Part shown: piece by piece, positions 63,111-64,000 of the stretch
Numbering within the stretch: position 1 is the stretch's first letter
Layout of the letters: each line of letters starts with the position of its first letter
Assembly (NCBI GenBank): GCA_036320915.1
Contig: JAXBDG010000018.1
Span: 868,001-932,000, forward strand
DNA: 64,000 bases
Reading direction: 5' to 3'
From: Linnemannia elongata
Lineage: Eukaryota; Mortierellomycota; Mortierellomycetes; Mortierellales; Mortierellaceae
Notes under the pieces: generated by a model
What the model saw: only the letters and a program-made list of their open reading frames with translations
Databases searched by the model: none
Told to the model about the DNA's origin: nothing
Translations under genes and position numbers: made by a program

Positions 63111-64000
63111 CATTCACGTAAAGAAAATACTCACTCCTGCCTTTCATTCACATCATGGTAGTGCGACCTGACTGACCCCTCTCTCCTTTGGTAATCGGTC
63201 GTTGTGGATCGCAATGTTGACGGTTCTTTCTTTTATTTTTCCGTCTGCAGACATTAGCATCCCGCTACTAATGGCAGCCCTTAGCCTTTGTTTATGAAAA
63301 CCTGTCTGTTGTAGGGGAGACAAACCCTTTGACCGGTTTCACCCTTCACCCTTATCTTTCTTCGCGTATAATTAAAGCAAAAAAGACCTATTTTCACGGG
63401 GCGTGGGTGACTCCTACTTTCACAGGGTGACGCTACATCTATCAATTCCTAGTCCCAAAACACAATGATAAGCAGCCCTTCAAGGTTTGGCGACCATTGT
63501 TCACCATAGAAGAGTACATCGACTGAGGAAAGAATGGACAAAGTAGGTACTCGGGCTCAACAAATGTTGTCATCAGAAATAGTTTAATTTTATGGGAACA
63601 ATGGATGACAAAGAAATCCCCCTTTATTAAAAACAAAAGGGCATAAGAACAGCAAGCTGTAACCACAAGAACTAAGTATGGATTGAGAGAAAATTGGAAT
63701 GAATGCGCGCCGTTTGAGAAAAAAAAAATTAGAATAACCTGATCTTGGAGCAAAGTGTATTCAACCCCTTCATGCTAAACCCATGTATACTTGAGAAGGT
63801 GTATGAGAAAACGAAGGAGGTCAAGGGTGTCGACATTGTAAAAAGTATCAAGCTTCAGGAGCTCCGCCTGTAAAGAAAGGAGTGAAGTGGTGGGGATAAG
63901 GATATATAGCTGTTGCACCCGCTGGCTCTGCATGTGCCATAAAGGTTGGTAGTGTGAGTATTGTGAAGTGAAGGGCATAGCAACATGGCAATTGCGCTCT
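63111..64000. other. Right flank
   Basis: No gene recognised. The reading on the - strand at 63442-63753 (103 codons) has an ordinary amino-acid mix but no support. Confidence 0.35.

Overview
The window looks like nuclear DNA of an early-diverging fungus, most likely Mortierellomycota/Mucoromycota. This is inference from DIRS-type tyrosine-recombinase retroelements, an F-box-like gene family, short TATA-box genes with C/T-rich flanks, and many microsatellites. There are no operons and no prokaryotic signals, and I recognised no rRNA or tRNA gene. Introns could not be placed with confidence.

Region 1 (1-17.9 kb) is transposon-shaped. Three DIRS-like elements are present. A gag-only remnant (A, about 1.19-2.43 kb) and a broken gag-RT-YR element (B, 2.76-5.61 kb) are on the + strand. 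A nearly intact element (C, 9.36-13.69 kb) is on the - strand, with gag, RT/RNase H/methyltransferase-like and tyrosine-recombinase frames, terminal inverted repeats and an internal complementary region. C sits at the exact centre of a giant palindrome. Arms 5607-9536 and 13519-17448 (3,930 bp each) mirror each other with x + x' = 23,055 at every anchor checked, so there is no net indel. Each arm carries an Asn-rich ORF and an F-box-like gene. The right gene copy runs on to its stop at 17,891. The left copy is cut off where the arm meets the recombinase gene of B. A third copy of the innermost 0.5 kb of the arm, without any DIRS end, lies at 627-1150.

Region 2 (17.9-34.2 kb) is gene-poor, with homopolymers and microsatellites. 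It holds single copies of small genes that recur later (families V, U and S), an acidic Glu-rich gene (X), a small minus-strand gene (W), and a decayed F-box-gene relic at 30.9-31.3 kb.

Region 3 (34.2-63.1 kb) is an ancient, diverged tandem array. Its repeat unit is P gene (+), a long conserved spacer Q, R gene (-), a divergent promoter, S gene (+), and a spacer T. Units begin near 34.2, 45.5, 52.1 and 58.9 kb, with a period of about 6.6-6.8 kb. Unit 1 is enlarged by a 4 kb V-U block that is a second copy of 21.6-24.7 kb. Unit 2 has gained a 652-bp TA-flanked MITE. Unit 3 has an extra S gene with a different promoter. Unit 4 has lost R and S. Most copies are broken: one P, two standard S, two U and one V frame look intact, and no R does. 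The P, R, S and X products are small, acidic or low-complexity proteins of unknown function; I could not assign any of them to a known family.
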